Of a stretch of 14,135 bases of DNA, positions 1-6,922 are shown piece by piece; the first letter of the stretch is position 1, and every line of letters starts with the position of its first letter. The notes under the pieces are model-generated. The model was not told the origin of the DNA. It ran no database searches and saw only the letters and a program-made list of their open reading frames with translations. The position numbers were made by a program, and so were the translations under genes. The DNA is from Clostridiaceae bacterium (GTDB lineage: Bacteria > Bacillota > Clostridia > DSM-8532). The stretch spans positions 1 through 14,135 of the forward strand of contig JANYKF010000375.1 of assembly GCA_025361665.1 (NCBI GenBank). The letters run 5' to 3'.

Positions 1-184
1 GCAGGCGGTGAAAGCATATGAAAAGCTGACTGTGAAAGCCGGCCTTGAAGGAGACTATGCCTCGGCCCTGTCCGCCTTGCTGACGCATCCCCTCATCGGC
101 GACTATCACCGGGCCAAACCGCTGCTTGACGAGATGCTGGAAGCGAACCGGGCCTACCTGCCCCAATTCAGGATTTGGGATTGA
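1..184 (+). CDS. C-terminal end of a glycoside hydrolase family 4 enzyme (6-phospho-glycosidase type), partial
   Basis: Only the last 60 codons are in the window; the gene enters from the left and stops with TGA at 182-184. The readable tail contains AYEKLTVKAG, HPLIGDYHRAKPLLDEM and ANRAYLPQF. This is the typical end of NAD- and metal-dependent family 4 glycosidases of the LicH/CelF type, which hydrolyse 6-phospho-beta-glucosides after PTS uptake. The catalytic and NAD-binding parts are outside the window, so the substrate (phospho-beta-glucoside, alpha-glucoside or galacturonide) is not decided here. The last codons and the stop lie inside the first copy of a 33-bp tandem repeat. An amino-sugar kinase gene follows on the same strand 97 bp downstream, which suggests a sugar-use operon. 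The family call is from recognition of the C-terminal motif only. Confidence 0.72.
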   Translation, partial: QAVKAYEKLTVKAGLEGDYASALSALLTHPLIGDYHRAKPLLDEMLEANRAYLPQFRIWD

Positions 185-257
185 TCGTCGGCGACATCTC
201 ATAGGATTTGGGATTGACCGTCAGCGACATCTCATAGGATTTGGGATCGACCGTCAC
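171..257. repeat. 33-bp tandem repeat, about 2.6 copies, over a stop codon
   Basis: Copies run 171-203, 204-236 and, partial, 237-257. Each begins GGATTTGGGAT and the full ones end GACATCTCATA. Copies 1 and 2 differ at two positions; copy 3 carries further changes and decays after about 21 bp. The TGA stop of the upstream glycosidase lies in copy 1, so the duplicated segment is the 3' end of that gene. The repeat ends 24 bp before the kinase start codon. There is no spacer between copies, so it is not a CRISPR array. Confidence 0.9.
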
Positions 258-281
258 AGAAACACAATGGGAGGCCGCCTC

Positions 282-1358
282 ATGCCGGACAGCAAGGAAG
301 CCCGCCGCACCTGTTCCCCTCCCGTCGTACTCGGTGTAGACGGCGGCGGAACGAAAACCCATTACGCGCTGTTTGACGTACGGGGCCGTCCGGTCGACTT
401 TTCCACCTCCGGCCCCACCAACCACGAATCCCTCCCGGACGGGTTCACAGGTCTTCGCTGCCGCCTGGAGGAGGATCTTGATGCCCTGCTTTCCAGAAAC
501 GGGCTGACTGCGAACGATGTCGCAAATGCCGCCTTCGGCCTTGCTGGCGTGGATACGCGGCGGCAGCACGGCATCATCTCCGCCATCCTGCATCATATCG
601 GAATGCACAGGTTTATCCTGTGCAATGATTCTTTTTTGGGCGTGAAGGCCGGCTGTGTCAGCGGATACGGCATCTGCGCCATCAATGGGACCGGGTTCTC
701 TGTCGGCGGCATCGACCGGCACGGATGCATGCTCCAGGTCGGCGGACTGGGAGAACTCACGGGTGACGAGGGCGGTGGCGGGATCCTTTCGCAGCGGGTG
801 ATTCGAGCAATTTACGATCATCTTTACAAGGACACGCCGGCCACCCTTCTGCAAGACCTGCTGTTCCACAGACTCGGCATCACGGACTCTTCCGACTATC
901 CTGAATTGCTGCTGGAAGCGCTGGCTGAGGGACGGTGCCAATTCGCGGAAATCGGCCGGATCGTCTTTGAAGCGGCAGATCAGTGCGATGCGGTTGCCTT
1001 GGAAATCCTGGACCATTCCGGCCGGGAATATGCGCGAAGCATTCAGGGGGTCCTCGAGCGCCTTGATTTCGGATCGCGGGAGCAGCCGCTCCCCCTCGAA
1101 CTTGTATTGGCCGGTTCTGTTTTCGTGAAAGGATCCAATCCGCGCATCATCAGGACCATGTCGGAACTGCTTGCGGCATGGAACCCGACCCGGAAAATCA
1201 CCCTTTCAACGCTCTCCTCCCCACCCGTACTCGGTGCCGTCCTCTGGGCGCTGGAGGCATTTGAAATACCGGACTGCCAGACATTGGTCAAAGACGGGCT
1301 TGCGGCTTTGCTGGAAAATGAACAAGACCCCAACGAATCGAGCCTGCTGAACGAATGA
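282..1358 (+). CDS. BadF/BadG/BcrA/BcrD-type amino-sugar kinase (probable N-acetylglucosamine or N-acetylmuramic acid kinase)
   Basis: A 358-residue protein of the ASKHA kinase superfamily, COG2971-like, expected to phosphorylate N-acetylglucosamine, MurNAc or a related sugar in the cytoplasm with ATP. The phosphate-1 loop DGGGTK is at residues 20-25, GLAGVDT at 87-92, the ND pair at 116-117 (FILCNDSF), the second phosphate loop INGTG around 134-138, and GDEGGGG at 161-167. The start at 282 is chosen because GGGAGG at 269-274 lies 7 nt upstream; the in-frame ATG at 267 would overlap that ribosome binding site. The C terminus (NEQDPNESSLLNE) is encoded inside the first copy of another tandem repeat, so its last dozen residues are probably not conserved. 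It follows a family 4 glycosidase gene, consistent with catabolism of amino-sugar-containing saccharides or recycling of wall sugars. The family is clear; the exact sugar is an inference. Confidence 0.85.
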   Translation: MPDSKEARRTCSPPVVLGVDGGGTKTHYALFDVRGRPVDFSTSGPTNHESLPDGFTGLRCRLEEDLDALLSRNGLTANDVANAAFGLAGVDTRRQHGIISAILHHIGMHRFILCNDSFLGVKAGCVSGYGICAINGTGFSVGGIDRHGCMLQVGGLGELTGDEGGGGILSQRVIRAIYDHLYKDTPATLLQDLLFHRLGITDSSDYPELLLEALAEGRCQFAEIGRIVFEAADQCDAVALEILDHSGREYARSIQGVLERLDFGSREQPLPLELVLAGSVFVKGSNPRIIRTMSELLAAWNPTRKITLSTLSSPPVLGAVLWALEAFEIPDCQTLVKDGLAALLENEQDPNESSLLNE

Positions 1359-1466
1359 ACAAGATCCCAACGAATCGAGCCTGCTGAACGTATTGAACAA
1401 GATCCCAACGGGTCGAAACCGTTGAAAGAATGCACAAAGCCACACCGATCTGAAACCGTTGACCTA
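1319..1466. repeat. Degenerate tandem repeat of about 37 bp, 3 clear copies plus a decayed fourth
   Basis: Copies start at 1319, 1356, 1394 and, weakly, 1431. Each opens TGAACAAGA(C/T)CCCAACG (the fourth TGCACAAAGC). Copies 1 and 2 share CGAATCGAGCCTGCTGAACG, while copies 3 and 4 share GAAACCGTTGA, so the array has diverged in two steps. Unit length is 37 or 38 bp. The TGA stop of the sugar kinase (1356-1358) is the first three bases of copy 2. The array fills the whole gap between the kinase and the convergent rlmH gene, and reaches the stop codon of rlmH. No rho-independent terminator is visible in this convergent gap. Confidence 0.85.
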
Positions 1467-1943
1467 CTTGTGATACGTTTCGTTTCCCAGGATCTTCATC
1501 ACCCGGTAGATTTGCTCGAGCAGCACAATCCGGGCCATCTGGCGGGGAAAGGTAAGTCTGGACAAGCACAGCCTGAAATCGGCCCGATTCAGAACCTCCG
1601 GGGATAATCCCGTCGATCCGCCGATGATGAAGATGAATGAGCTCTTTCCCTTGTTGGTCCATTCACGGAACAGTGCGGCCAATCCCGGCGAATCCGGTAC
1701 TTCGCCCGTCAAATCAAGCGCGATGGCCATGCTTTGCTTTGGCAGCGCCTGTAGAATGCGGATGCCCTCTTTATGGCGGCCTTGCGCTTCCGCCACGGAT
1801 GATGCCCCATCCGGCAGCTTTTCCTCGGTAGTTTCATGAACCTTTGCATCCGCAAACCGGGTGAGTCGTTTCAGATATTCGGCTTGCGCTTCGATCCAAT
1901 AGGTTTCCTTCAGTCTGCCAACGGCCACGATTTCTATCTGCAT
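1464..1943 (-). CDS. rlmH: 23S rRNA (pseudouridine1915-N3)-methyltransferase RlmH
   Basis: A 159-residue SPOUT-class methyltransferase that uses S-adenosylmethionine to methylate pseudouridine 1915 in helix 69 of 23S rRNA on the assembled 70S ribosome. The length is usual for the family. The N terminus MQIEIVAVGRLKE and EYLKRLTRF match the usual RlmH opening; IGGSTGLSPEV (107-117) is the glycine-rich SAM loop of the trefoil knot; LSRLTFPRQMARIVLLEQIYR (127-147) and the terminal YHK are typical. The usual TFPHQ reads TFPRQ here (R134). The start at 1943 fits the family N terminus; a GGGGG tract lies 4 nt upstream. An in-frame extension to 1991 only reads through a tandem repeat. The gene ends the wal cluster, as it does in Bacilli, but is separated from walJ by 207 bp. 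Confidence 0.95.
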   Translation of the reverse strand: MQIEIVAVGRLKETYWIEAQAEYLKRLTRFADAKVHETTEEKLPDGASSVAEAQGRHKEGIRILQALPKQSMAIALDLTGEVPDSPGLAALFREWTNKGKSSFIFIIGGSTGLSPEVLNRADFRLCLSRLTFPRQMARIVLLEQIYRVMKILGNETYHK

Positions 1944-1988
1944 CCATCCCCCGCAAATCCGCTCTGCATCCATCCTTCGCAAATCCGC
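1937..1988. repeat. 26-bp tandem duplication covering the rlmH translation start
   Basis: Two adjacent copies, 1937-1962 and 1963-1988, differ at two bases (CCCCC versus CCTTC in the middle). Read on the minus strand, each copy carries GCGGATTTGCG, a purine-rich Shine-Dalgarno-like stretch and GGATGGATGCAG. Thus the ribosome binding site and start codon region of rlmH is duplicated. Because 26 is not a multiple of three, a different ATG of each copy is in frame with rlmH: the second ATG of the proximal copy (1943, the likely true start) and the first ATG of the distal copy (1973). Confidence 0.88.
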
Positions 1989-2150
1989 CATGAACAGGAT
2001 GAGACAGACCAGTCAGCCAGGCTCTACCCTGTGAATGCGTCGAATCAATAACAGAAACCATTAAGCCAAGACGCATTGATAGTGGCTTGCTGGTGTTTCG
2101 AGCGAAGCATGTAAAGACTACCCATGAATCGGCAGAACCTGGCTAATGGT

Positions 2151-3122
2151 TCAAGCCTTCTCTGCAACCCGGATTGTCAGCCAGTCATCCGTTTCATCCG
2201 TCCCCATCAAATCTGCCACGTGCAATTTCGCAGCACCTGAAAACCCTGGCATCTGCTGCAGTCCCGGCAAGGTCAGCTGCTCCGGCGCCAATCCGGCAAA
2301 CGGCACGGGCTCACACCAGATGCGTTCGCCATCCACCCAGACAATGCTGCTGGTCTGATCGCGCCTGGCCACCTCCAGGTGAAACCCTTCTCCCGGGATC
2401 AGATTTTTCTCGGCCAGCGCGTTGGCCGCGGTCTGCCAGGCCAATTCGGGAAAGTTGTTTTCATGGCTCAAATGACCGAGAAGGACGCATCGGGCGCCGT
2501 TCGCCACCAGATGCGCCACGACCTTTCCCGCCATATCGTTGCACAGATGCCCGTGATCCCCCAAAATGCGCTGTTTCAGGGGCCAGGGATACCGGCCCAT
2601 CTTCAGCATGCCGATATCATGATTGGATTCCAGGAGCAGGATATCGCTGCCTTCAAGATTGCGCAGCAAGGCCCTGTTCATGTGCCCCAGATCCGTCGCC
2701 ACCGTGATTTTTCTGCCTTGCATATGGAAAGAATAGCCGACCGGTTCCGCCGCATCATGCGGAATGGGGAACGGTTCGATTTCCATCCCGCCGATGTGGA
2801 AGCGCTCCCCCGGGACAAACCGGCATTGCTGACCCGGCGCCAGCTTTCCGGGGAAAGTGCCCATGGCCTCCCAGGTTCCCCCGCTCGCATAAATGGGCAC
2901 CTTGTACCGGCGAGCCAATACCCCGATGCCCATCGTATGATCACTGTGTTCGTGCGTGACCAGGATGGCCCGCAAATCCGAAGGATGCTCGCCCACGGCG
3001 GAGAGCGACGCTTCGATGCGTTTTCCGGAAAGGCCCGCATCCAGGAGTATCCGCGTTTCACCATCGGAAAGAAAGATGCAGTTCCCGCTCGAACCGCTGA
3101 AGAGGCTCACCAGTTTAATCAT
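2151..3122 (-). CDS. walJ: WalJ (YycJ)-type metallo-beta-lactamase-fold hydrolase
   Basis: A 323-residue cytoplasmic metallo-beta-lactamase-fold protein of the YycJ/WalJ group, a presumed metal-dependent nuclease linked in Bacilli to the WalRK pathway and to coordination of replication with wall growth. The metal-binding motif HEHSDH is at residues 57-62, after LLDAG (27-31); further likely ligands are in TDLGH, ESNHD and the late GHLSHENN. The start MIKLVSLFSGSSGNC is at 3122; its ATG overlaps the murA stop region (ATGATTAA, 8 nt), which implies translational coupling, and no strong ribosome binding site is visible. The family is usually about 265 residues; here about 66 extra residues (258-323) follow the core, rich in Trp, Pro and acidic residues and without a motif that I recognise. 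rlmH lies downstream; the HtrA protease gene usual at this place is missing. Confidence 0.9.
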   Translation of the reverse strand: MIKLVSLFSGSSGNCIFLSDGETRILLDAGLSGKRIEASLSAVGEHPSDLRAILVTHEHSDHTMGIGVLARRYKVPIYASGGTWEAMGTFPGKLAPGQQCRFVPGERFHIGGMEIEPFPIPHDAAEPVGYSFHMQGRKITVATDLGHMNRALLRNLEGSDILLLESNHDIGMLKMGRYPWPLKQRILGDHGHLCNDMAGKVVAHLVANGARCVLLGHLSHENNFPELAWQTAANALAEKNLIPGEGFHLEVARRDQTSSIVWVDGERIWCEPVPFAGLAPEQLTLPGLQQMPGFSGAAKLHVADLMGTDETDDWLTIRVAEKA

Positions 3123-4401
3123 TGCTGTCTTCGCAAAAGGTTCTTGTTTCCCTGCGGATGTCCGCTCCGAGTGCTGTGAGTTTCTCGACCAGATTCTCAT
3201 ATCCGCGATCGATGTACTGGACATTCAGGATTTCCGTTTCCCCCTCCGCCACTAGGCCCGCCAGCACGCACGCAGCACCCGCCCGCAGGTCGAGTGCCTT
3301 GATGGTGCAGCCGGAAAGCGGTCTTCCGCCTTCAATCATGGCGGTGCGCCCGTTCACCTGGACCTCCGCCCCCATGTGCCGCAGTTCTTCCATGTATTTG
3401 AAGCGATTGTCATATATGCCCTCGGTTATCGTGGAAACGCCTGCCGCCAGCATGAGCAGCACGGCGACCGGAGGCTGCAAATCAGTGGGAAAGCCCGGAT
3501 ACGGCAATGTCTTGATGTTCGCCTTCATGAACGGTCCGTTGCCGGGCCGGATGTGGATGCAGTCATCGCGTTCCTCCACCTGCACATTGATCTCCAGGAG
3601 TTTGGCCGTGAGGGATTCCATGTGCTTGGGGATGACGTTCTTCACCATCACGTTGCCCCTGGTGGCTGCCGCTGCCACCATGAAGGTTCCGGCCTCAATC
3701 TGATCTGGAATGATGCTGTGCACCACGCCGCCGTTCATGGCCCGGACGCCGCGGACCTTGATGATGTCCGTGCCCGCTCCCTTGATATCCGCGCCGAGTG
3801 CGTTTAGAAAGTTCGCGATATCGACGATGTGGGGTTCTTTTGCCGCATTTTCAATCGTGGTGAGTCCTTCCGCGCGCACGGCCGCCAACATGATGTTGAT
3901 GGTGGCGCCAACGCTGACGACATCCAGATAAACCGGCGCACCCACGAGATGTTCCGCTTTCAGGTGGATGCAGCCGTGATCGATGACCACGGTCGCGCCC
4001 AGTGCTTCAAACCCCTTGAAATGCTGGTCGATGGGCCTGTTTCCGAAGTCGCAGCCGCCGGGAAAGGTGATCACTGCCTCGTGGAATCGACCGAGCAAGG
4101 CCCCCATGAGATAGTAGGATGCCCGGAGACGATGCATTTCGTCCCCGGTCGCATGGAAGGTGGAAACCCCGCTGGTGTCCACCCGCAGCGTATCGTGCCC
4201 CACCGTTTGAAAAACGACGCCGAGGGAGGCCATGATGTTTTTCATCCGCGTAATGTCGAGGATGTCCGGCACGTTTTCAATGGTACAGACCTCACCGATG
4301 AGGAGGGCGGCAGGCAGCACGCCCAGAGCGGCATTCTTCGCGCCGCTGATGGTCACTTCGCCCATCAGTGGCCTTTGACCGCGTATGATGAGTTTATCCA
4401 C
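3115..4401 (-). CDS. murA: UDP-N-acetylglucosamine 1-carboxyvinyltransferase MurA
   Basis: A 428-residue cytoplasmic enzyme that transfers enolpyruvate from phosphoenolpyruvate to UDP-GlcNAc, the first committed step of peptidoglycan synthesis. Visible landmarks are ISGAKNAAL (18-26, Lys22), FPGGCDFGNRP (113-123) with the catalytic Cys117 that fosfomycin alkylates, FPTDLQP (304-310, general base Asp308), and IDRGYENLVEKL (397-408). With the Cys kept, the enzyme should be fosfomycin-sensitive. I chose a GTG start at 4401 because it gives the family N terminus VDKLIIRG and has AGGTG 6 nt upstream; a GTG three codons earlier and an ATG at 4431 are possible. A TATAAT lies about 95 bp upstream, so the gene probably has its own promoter as well as read-through from walRK. 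It overlaps walJ by 8 nt. Confidence 0.96.
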   Translation of the reverse strand: MDKLIIRGQRPLMGEVTISGAKNAALGVLPAALLIGEVCTIENVPDILDITRMKNIMASLGVVFQTVGHDTLRVDTSGVSTFHATGDEMHRLRASYYLMGALLGRFHEAVITFPGGCDFGNRPIDQHFKGFEALGATVVIDHGCIHLKAEHLVGAPVYLDVVSVGATINIMLAAVRAEGLTTIENAAKEPHIVDIANFLNALGADIKGAGTDIIKVRGVRAMNGGVVHSIIPDQIEAGTFMVAAAATRGNVMVKNVIPKHMESLTAKLLEINVQVEERDDCIHIRPGNGPFMKANIKTLPYPGFPTDLQPPVAVLLMLAAGVSTITEGIYDNRFKYMEELRHMGAEVQVNGRTAMIEGGRPLSGCTIKALDLRAGAACVLAGLVAEGETEILNVQYIDRGYENLVEKLTALGADIRRETRTFCEDSND

Positions 4402-4494
4402 TCTCTTCACCTGCCTTCCAGCATCCTGCATGGCGTCCGGGAAAATGACCGTTGTGCAGTTCAAGGTTGCCGGACGACAAAGCACTCAACATAG

Positions 4495-4500
4495 ATTATA
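4495..4500 (-). promoter_or_regulatory. Extended -10 of a likely murA promoter
   Basis: On the minus strand the sequence ATGGTATAATC contains a perfect TATAAT (4500 to 4495) with TG one base upstream, that is, an extended -10. No good -35 hexamer is seen 16-18 bp upstream. It lies in the 181-bp gap between yycI and murA. The same 11 bases occur at the walR promoter. Confidence 0.6.
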
Positions 4501-4582
4501 CCATGAAGGGGCACGAGGGGAAAGCACGGGAGATGTCCTCGCGAACCAGGGAAGACCGGTATTCCGTGTCCCGCTGAATAAA

Positions 4583-5425
4583 TCAGTCCGGGAGCCGGAT
4601 GCCGGTATAGGCATCCAGCCTTATCTCCTGCCCGCCCTCGAGGCGCACGCGCCACACGGGACTGAAGTAAAGTTCCCCCGCATCCGCCTGACCCCAGCCA
4701 TATTCAACCGCCGTGACGGACAGGGGCCCCTTCAGGGAGGACAGCATCACCGCCTGCAGCGCGGACAGCACCTCACCGGAACTGCCGTCCGCCGGCGCGA
4801 TCATTTGCCGGATGGGAAACAGGGAGAACACGATCCGGGCAATGCCGGAATTGCGAAGCAGAAATAAAACCCGGTTGTCGAAAAGCTTTCCATTTTTATA
4901 AGACTGGACGTAGGTGAGGAGGATTCCCTCCCCTGTTTCCCTGACATCGTCACGGATGAATTCATATGAACCCAGCCCAATCCCTTTGAGCAGGTTTCGG
5001 ATTTCACGATCCCTTTTGTCTTCGGTCGAAGTGTCCAGCTGATAACCCGCCGCAAGGTCTTCATAGACCGTTTCCGCGCTTCCCGTCTCCGTGCCGGATG
5101 CTTCCGTCAGCGTCCTGCTCCCCATGCGATAGGATCGGATTCCCTTGCTGTCTGTTTCTGCTGAGGCACCGGGCAGCAGCCTTTCGATCAATTTGTCCAT
5201 TGGCGGGGAGCTGTTGTCAAAACGAATCATTCCGGCTGTCGCCGGACCCTGGGGCCATGTTCCCGCCAGCGTGATGCCTCGTGATGCCAGGATGTCGGTT
5301 GCGTGGGCCACATATTCCTGCTGGCCCCCGCCGGCCGCAGTGCCGTAATACAGCGAGCCGCCAAGAAAAAGATTCAATAGGATGAGGAGAAGGATGAACA
5401 GCGTCTTCACATGTCTCCAATCCAT
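4583..5425 (-). CDS. yycI: YycI-like membrane regulator of WalK
   Basis: A 280-residue protein with a short cytoplasmic N terminus (MDWRHVKT), one transmembrane helix at about residues 8-27 and an extracytoplasmic domain. In B. subtilis YycI and YycH form a complex with the WalK kinase through their membrane helices and tune its activity; in Staphylococcus aureus they activate it. MDWRHVKTLFI is the family's usual opening, and residues such as GYGWGQADAGELYFSPVWRV near the C terminus fit the YycI fold. It starts one base after the yycH stop (TGACATG), which points to coupled translation and fixed stoichiometry. Identification rests on position, length, topology and the N-terminal motif; sequence conservation in this family is low. 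Confidence 0.88.
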   Translation of the reverse strand: MDWRHVKTLFILLLILLNLFLGGSLYYGTAAGGGQQEYVAHATDILASRGITLAGTWPQGPATAGMIRFDNSSPPMDKLIERLLPGASAETDSKGIRSYRMGSRTLTEASGTETGSAETVYEDLAAGYQLDTSTEDKRDREIRNLLKGIGLGSYEFIRDDVRETGEGILLTYVQSYKNGKLFDNRVLFLLRNSGIARIVFSLFPIRQMIAPADGSSGEVLSALQAVMLSSLKGPLSVTAVEYGWGQADAGELYFSPVWRVRLEGGQEIRLDAYTGIRLPD

Positions 5426-5426
5426 G

Positions 5427-6911
5427 TCAAGGCACCGCCTTTCTCATCGGCAGCGTATAGACGACGCCGTTTGCCTGCAGGATCCATTGCGGGGATAGTT
5501 GCGCGCCGCTTTCCTTTTCGGGGATCAGATACCCGTTCCGGATGATGGACAGTTCCTGTCCCTTTTCCTGCAGAATGGGAAACATCTTGATGGCATCCGT
5601 GTAAAAATCAACAAAAAATACATTCCACCGCTCACTGGCAACGGGTGTAAACTTCCGGATGCACCAGTCGCAGGCAATGACCCGATCGGCGACGGCCGTG
5701 ATGGTGACCGGGGCTCCCGCATTTCCGGTTATGGCATTCTTTGCCAGCACCGTGCACCCGTCAACCCGATATGCAAAGGAGAAAGTAAAGGCCATCATCT
5801 TGCCGGAGGGAACCGCAGTGCCGGTTGCGGAAGCGCTTACGCCGTCCAGGATCAAACCGGTATCTCCGAGAAGCCATCGCCGGTCCTCCAAAAAAGCCAT
5901 CGCCTGACGGAACGCGCTTTCCATGTCTGTACCTTCCGTTCCGGCTCCGGGCAGGTAACGATAGGAAAAATTTCCGGTCATATCGAGCTTGAACGTGTTT
6001 TCGGTATCGGAGAATGTGATTTCCCCGGTGGTTTCATCCAGGCGGGTCAGCAGGCTGTCCTTCCGGTTGAGCAGAAGGCTCTCCTGAAGCGCTTGCAGAT
6101 TGTCCATGGCGAAGGTCGCGGAAATGGCTTCGGGTAACGCGGCTTCATAGACAGGCAGCGTGACCAGGTCGGATTCATCTGTCGAAACGAGGAGATCCTG
6201 CCGTGCGGAGGGTACGAACAACGTTTCACCCATCAGGGAATAAAGGTGATTTTCACCGACGGCAAGGGCCCGCTGATCCATCACATACCAGCTTTTCGGC
6301 AGCGCCTCCGCCGGCAGGGCCACCATGAAGCGATAAACCCCTTGCGCCGACAAAACATACAGGGTGTTGATGTTGGTATTGACATTCTCCGAGGGCACGA
6401 TGGCGATCTTTTCAATATCCGTTATCGCTGAAGCAAAAGAAATTCCCTTTTTACCCGATGAGGTTCCGGTCAGCCACGGCAGAATTTCCACGGGAATCGG
6501 GTGCTCGAACTCGAAAAGGACCGTGCGGCGGGACGCAAGCAACTGACCCCACGAAGACCGCTGCAATTGCTTGTCCGGTTTTTCAGTGACCAGCCGCGGC
6601 AGGTAGTGCGTTGTCAAATCAAGCCAGGCGGTTCTCCAGGAAGCACCCAGCGGATCCAGCACCCACCTCGCGGACTGCTCGTCGGAAACCACGATTCGGT
6701 TTGGCGTCACGTATCCGATTTTTTTGACGGACAGCTGTTTTTCATCCACAACCGTGTCATCGGCATTGGCTTGCAGGAGGGTGGAGACAAAACGAAAGGG
6801 ATGTCCCTGGACCTGAAGGTTCCAGTGAATCCCCACTTGCAGAAGGCTTGTCAACATCAGGCCGATCAGCGCGCCTGTTTTCAGTTTTTCCCTCAACCCG
6901 GCCTCCATCAT
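5427..6911 (-). CDS. yycH: YycH-like membrane regulator of WalK
   Basis: A 494-residue protein with a single N-terminal membrane anchor (about residues 12-30) and a large extracytoplasmic part; YycH proteins are about 440-490 residues. With YycI it forms a heterodimer that contacts the WalK transmembrane region. The opening (REKLKTGALIGLMLTSLLQ) and the phrase IHWNLQ soon after the helix fit the family. The start at 6911 has AGGCGG 7 nt upstream; a second ATG follows directly and could also be used. It begins 11 bp after the stop of the unknown secreted gene and ends 1 bp before yycI, so these three genes are probably co-transcribed. Low sequence conservation means that the call depends partly on the gene order. 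Confidence 0.87.
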   Translation of the reverse strand: MMEAGLREKLKTGALIGLMLTSLLQVGIHWNLQVQGHPFRFVSTLLQANADDTVVDEKQLSVKKIGYVTPNRIVVSDEQSARWVLDPLGASWRTAWLDLTTHYLPRLVTEKPDKQLQRSSWGQLLASRRTVLFEFEHPIPVEILPWLTGTSSGKKGISFASAITDIEKIAIVPSENVNTNINTLYVLSAQGVYRFMVALPAEALPKSWYVMDQRALAVGENHLYSLMGETLFVPSARQDLLVSTDESDLVTLPVYEAALPEAISATFAMDNLQALQESLLLNRKDSLLTRLDETTGEITFSDTENTFKLDMTGNFSYRYLPGAGTEGTDMESAFRQAMAFLEDRRWLLGDTGLILDGVSASATGTAVPSGKMMAFTFSFAYRVDGCTVLAKNAITGNAGAPVTITAVADRVIACDWCIRKFTPVASERWNVFFVDFYTDAIKMFPILQEKGQELSIIRNGYLIPEKESGAQLSPQWILQANGVVYTLPMRKAVP

Positions 6912-6922
6912 GCGGATGCCGC

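Noticed and set aside
171..257. Possible CRISPR array at the 33-bp repeats (and likewise at the 30-bp and 37-bp arrays)
   Set aside because: The copies are directly adjacent with no unique spacers, and there are no cas genes nearby.
126..281. Longer N terminus for the sugar kinase
   Set aside because: The extra residues are the translated 33-bp repeat; GGGAGG at 269-274 marks the start at 282.
168..1016. A 282-codon open frame on the minus strand
   Set aside because: Antisense to the amino-sugar kinase with its clear phosphate loops; no ribosome binding site or known motif.
1944..2150. A remnant htrA gene between walJ and rlmH
   Set aside because: The 207-bp gap shows no trypsin-like or PDZ motif in any frame; apart from the 26-bp duplication I see nothing in it.
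2379..3179. A 266-codon open frame on the plus strand
   Set aside because: Antisense to walJ; low-complexity product rich in His, Gln and Arg, typical of shadow frames.
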